Shown piece by piece: positions 5,105 to 6,498 of a DNA stretch of 6,498 bases (positions are counted from its first letter, which is position 1; each line of letters opens with the position of its first letter). Made by a program: the position numbers and the translations under genes. The notes beneath the pieces are model-generated. The model was not told where the DNA came from. It was given only the letters and a program-made list of their open reading frames with translations, and did not search any database. The DNA is from Nocardioidaceae bacterium (lineage in GTDB: Bacteria; Actinomycetota; Actinomycetes; Propionibacteriales; Nocardioidaceae): the NCBI GenBank assembly GCA_013811715.1, contig JACCUS010000425.1:1-6498 (forward strand), given 5' to 3'.

Positions 5105-6498
5105 ATGGCGAAGACAGCGAGCAAGAGAACATCTGCTGAGTACCGGTGCGCCGAGTGCGGGTGGACCTCGATGCAATGGGTTGGTCGGTGCGGTGAGTGC
5201 CAAACGTGGGGCACCGTCGCCGAGCCAGCAACTGGTTCTCACGTCGTCACCGGTGCGGGCGCCGTGACAGCCGCTGCCGTATCCCTGGCACATGTGCAGG
5301 CTCAGGCAGCAACCGCCGCCCCCAGTGGAGTCACTGAGCTGGATCGAGTGCTCGGCGGAGGGATTGTGCCGGGAGCTGTCTTGCTGCTCGCCGGCGAACC
5401 CGGCGTCGGCAAGTCCACTTTGCTGCTCGAAGTAGCCGCCTGCGCCGCGCGTCGAGGGTCAACGGCGCTGTACGTCACCGGAGAGGAGTCGGCATCGCAG
5501 GTCAGGGTGCGGGCCGAGCGCACCGGTGCCGTCGAGGACACCATCTTCCTCGCCGCCGAGGTAGATCTGGCGGCGGTGCTGTCACACGTAGCAGCGGTGC
5601 AACCAGACCTGCTCGTGATCGACTCCATCCAGACCATCGCCAGCCGCGACATCGAGGGGGCAGCCGGCGGTGTCACCCAGGTCCGCGCGGTCACGGCAGC
5701 GCTGGTGCGGCTCGCCAAGGAGCGGCACCTTCCGATTCTGCTCGTCGGCCATGTCACCAAGGACGGTTCCATCGCTGGGCCGCGGGCCCTCGAGCATGTC
5801 GTCGATGTGGTGCTGCAGTTCGAGGGTGAGCGGCATTCCCGGCTTCGGCTCCTGCGCTCCACTAAGAACCGCTTCGGGCCTGTCGACGAGATTGGCTGCT
5901 TCGACCTCTCCGACGCCGGCATCATCGAGGTCGCCGATGCGACTGGCCTGTTCGTGTCCCGACATCCTGAGCCGATGTCCGGCACCTGCCTCACCGTCAC
6001 GCTCGAAGGCAGGCGCCCGTTGCTCGCAGAGGTGCAGGCGCTGGTCACACCACCCGCAGCACCGCAACCTCGGCGTGCCGTGAGTGGTCTCGACGCATCG
6101 CGGCTCGCGATGCTGCTCGCCGTACTCGAACGCAGAGTCGGTCTCAAGCTCACGCAGCACGACATCTACGCCGCGACCGTCGGGGGGGCGTCCTTGCGCA
6201 GCCCCGCCACCGACCTCGCCGCTGCGATCGCGTTGACGAGCGCAGCGGTGAACGCCGTCATACCCGAGCGCTTCGTTGCGTTCGGCGAGGTGGGACTGGC
6301 AGGAGAGCTGCGTCGAGTGCCCAACGTCAGCCAACGCCTGGCAGAGGCCGCTCGGCTGGGCTTTACGCATGCCGTGGTCCCCGCCGAGCACTCCACCGCA
6401 CCAACTCCGGTGCCCAAGGTTGCGGGTCTCACCGTGATGCAGTGCCCTGATCTGATCACCGCGTTGGTCGCCCTCCGGCTCGTTGCACGACCTGCCGG
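5105..6498 (+). CDS. radA: DNA repair protein RadA/Sms, 3' end cut by window edge
   Basis: A RecA-like ATPase that helps process recombination intermediates and branch migration. The frame is open from ATG 5105 to the right edge, 464 complete codons. This is already about the length of E. coli RadA (460 residues), so the stop probably lies just outside. An N-terminal C4 zinc finger has C15, C18, C29 and C32 (spacing 2-10-2). A GVTELDRVLGGGIVPG segment leads to Walker A GEPGVGKST (97-105) and Walker B LLVIDS (169-174). The RadA-specific KNRFG motif is at 254-258. The C-terminal Lon-protease-like domain includes GLDASRLAMLLAVLERR, VGGASLRSPATDLAAAIAL and FGEVGLAGELRRV. ATG 5105 places the zinc finger at the usual distance from the N-terminus. 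A run of seven Gs near 6181-6187 does not break the frame. In many actinobacteria and firmicutes disA follows radA; that cannot be seen here. Confidence 0.97.
   Translation, partial: MAKTASKRTSAEYRCAECGWTSMQWVGRCGECQTWGTVAEPATGSHVVTGAGAVTAAAVSLAHVQAQAATAAPSGVTELDRVLGGGIVPGAVLLLAGEPGVGKSTLLLEVAACAARRGSTALYVTGEESASQVRVRAERTGAVEDTIFLAAEVDLAAVLSHVAAVQPDLLVIDSIQTIASRDIEGAAGGVTQVRAVTAALVRLAKERHLPILLVGHVTKDGSIAGPRALEHVVDVVLQFEGERHSRLRLLRSTKNRFGPVDEIGCFDLSDAGIIEVADATGLFVSRHPEPMSGTCLTVTLEGRRPLLAEVQALVTPPAAPQPRRAVSGLDASRLAMLLAVLERRVGLKLTQHDIYAATVGGASLRSPATDLAAAIALTSAAVNAVIPERFVAFGEVGLAGELRRVPNVSQRLAEAARLGFTHAVVPAEHSTAPTPVPKVAGLTVMQCPDLITALVALRLVARPA

Noticed and set aside
5302..6391. Minus-strand open frames of 287 and 269 codons opposite radA
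   Set aside because: No motif, and the plus strand encodes the complete ordered set of RadA motifs. They are composition shadows.
1..6498. Possible CRISPR array, tRNA, rRNA, insertion sequence, toxin-antitoxin or phage segment
   Set aside because: I read both strands and saw no regularly spaced repeats, tRNA-like cloverleaf, transposase motif or terminal inverted repeats; nearly all sequence is accounted for by seven housekeeping or metabolic genes.

Overview
The window is high-GC DNA with strongly G/C-ending codons. Gene content and order point to an actinobacterium. The exopolyphosphatase closely resembles the short mycobacterial Ppx1 type, and several predicted promoters have the TAnnnT box with an immediately following start codon that is common in actinobacteria. 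I cannot name genus or species. Seven genes fill almost the whole window, and no gene-free stretch exceeds about 115 bases.

Left block, minus strand, read from right to left: a Ppx/GppA-type exopolyphosphatase (4263 to 3310), a sugar-phosphate isomerase/epimerase-like TIM-barrel protein (3262 to 2444), a class I SAM-dependent methyltransferase whose GTG overlaps the previous stop (2447 to 1698), a monofunctional proline dehydrogenase with its own leader and perfect Shine-Dalgarno (1593 to 664), and pyrroline-5-carboxylate reductase proC, overlapping the dehydrogenase by 4 bases and cut by the left window edge (667 to 1). The last two genes catalyse opposite halves of the proline/P5C couple and are translationally coupled. 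The ppx, TIM-barrel and proC neighbourhood resembles the Rv0496-Rv0498-Rv0500 region of Mycobacterium tuberculosis as I remember it.

Right block, plus strand: a glyoxalase-like (VOC) protein (4376 to 5014), divergent from ppx across a 112-base intergenic region, then radA/sms (5105 to beyond the right edge), a DNA-repair ATPase with zinc finger, Walker motifs, KNRFG motif and Lon-like C-terminal domain.

The genes are ordinary chromosomal housekeeping or metabolic genes. I see no mobile element, CRISPR array, RNA gene or defence system, and no convincing evidence for a wholly new system. The items worth a second look are the proline dehydrogenase/proC coupling, the repeated leaderless-promoter architecture at four gene starts, a hairpin in the proline dehydrogenase leader, the uncharacterised TIM-barrel/methyltransferase pair, and small repeats in the divergent intergenic region.
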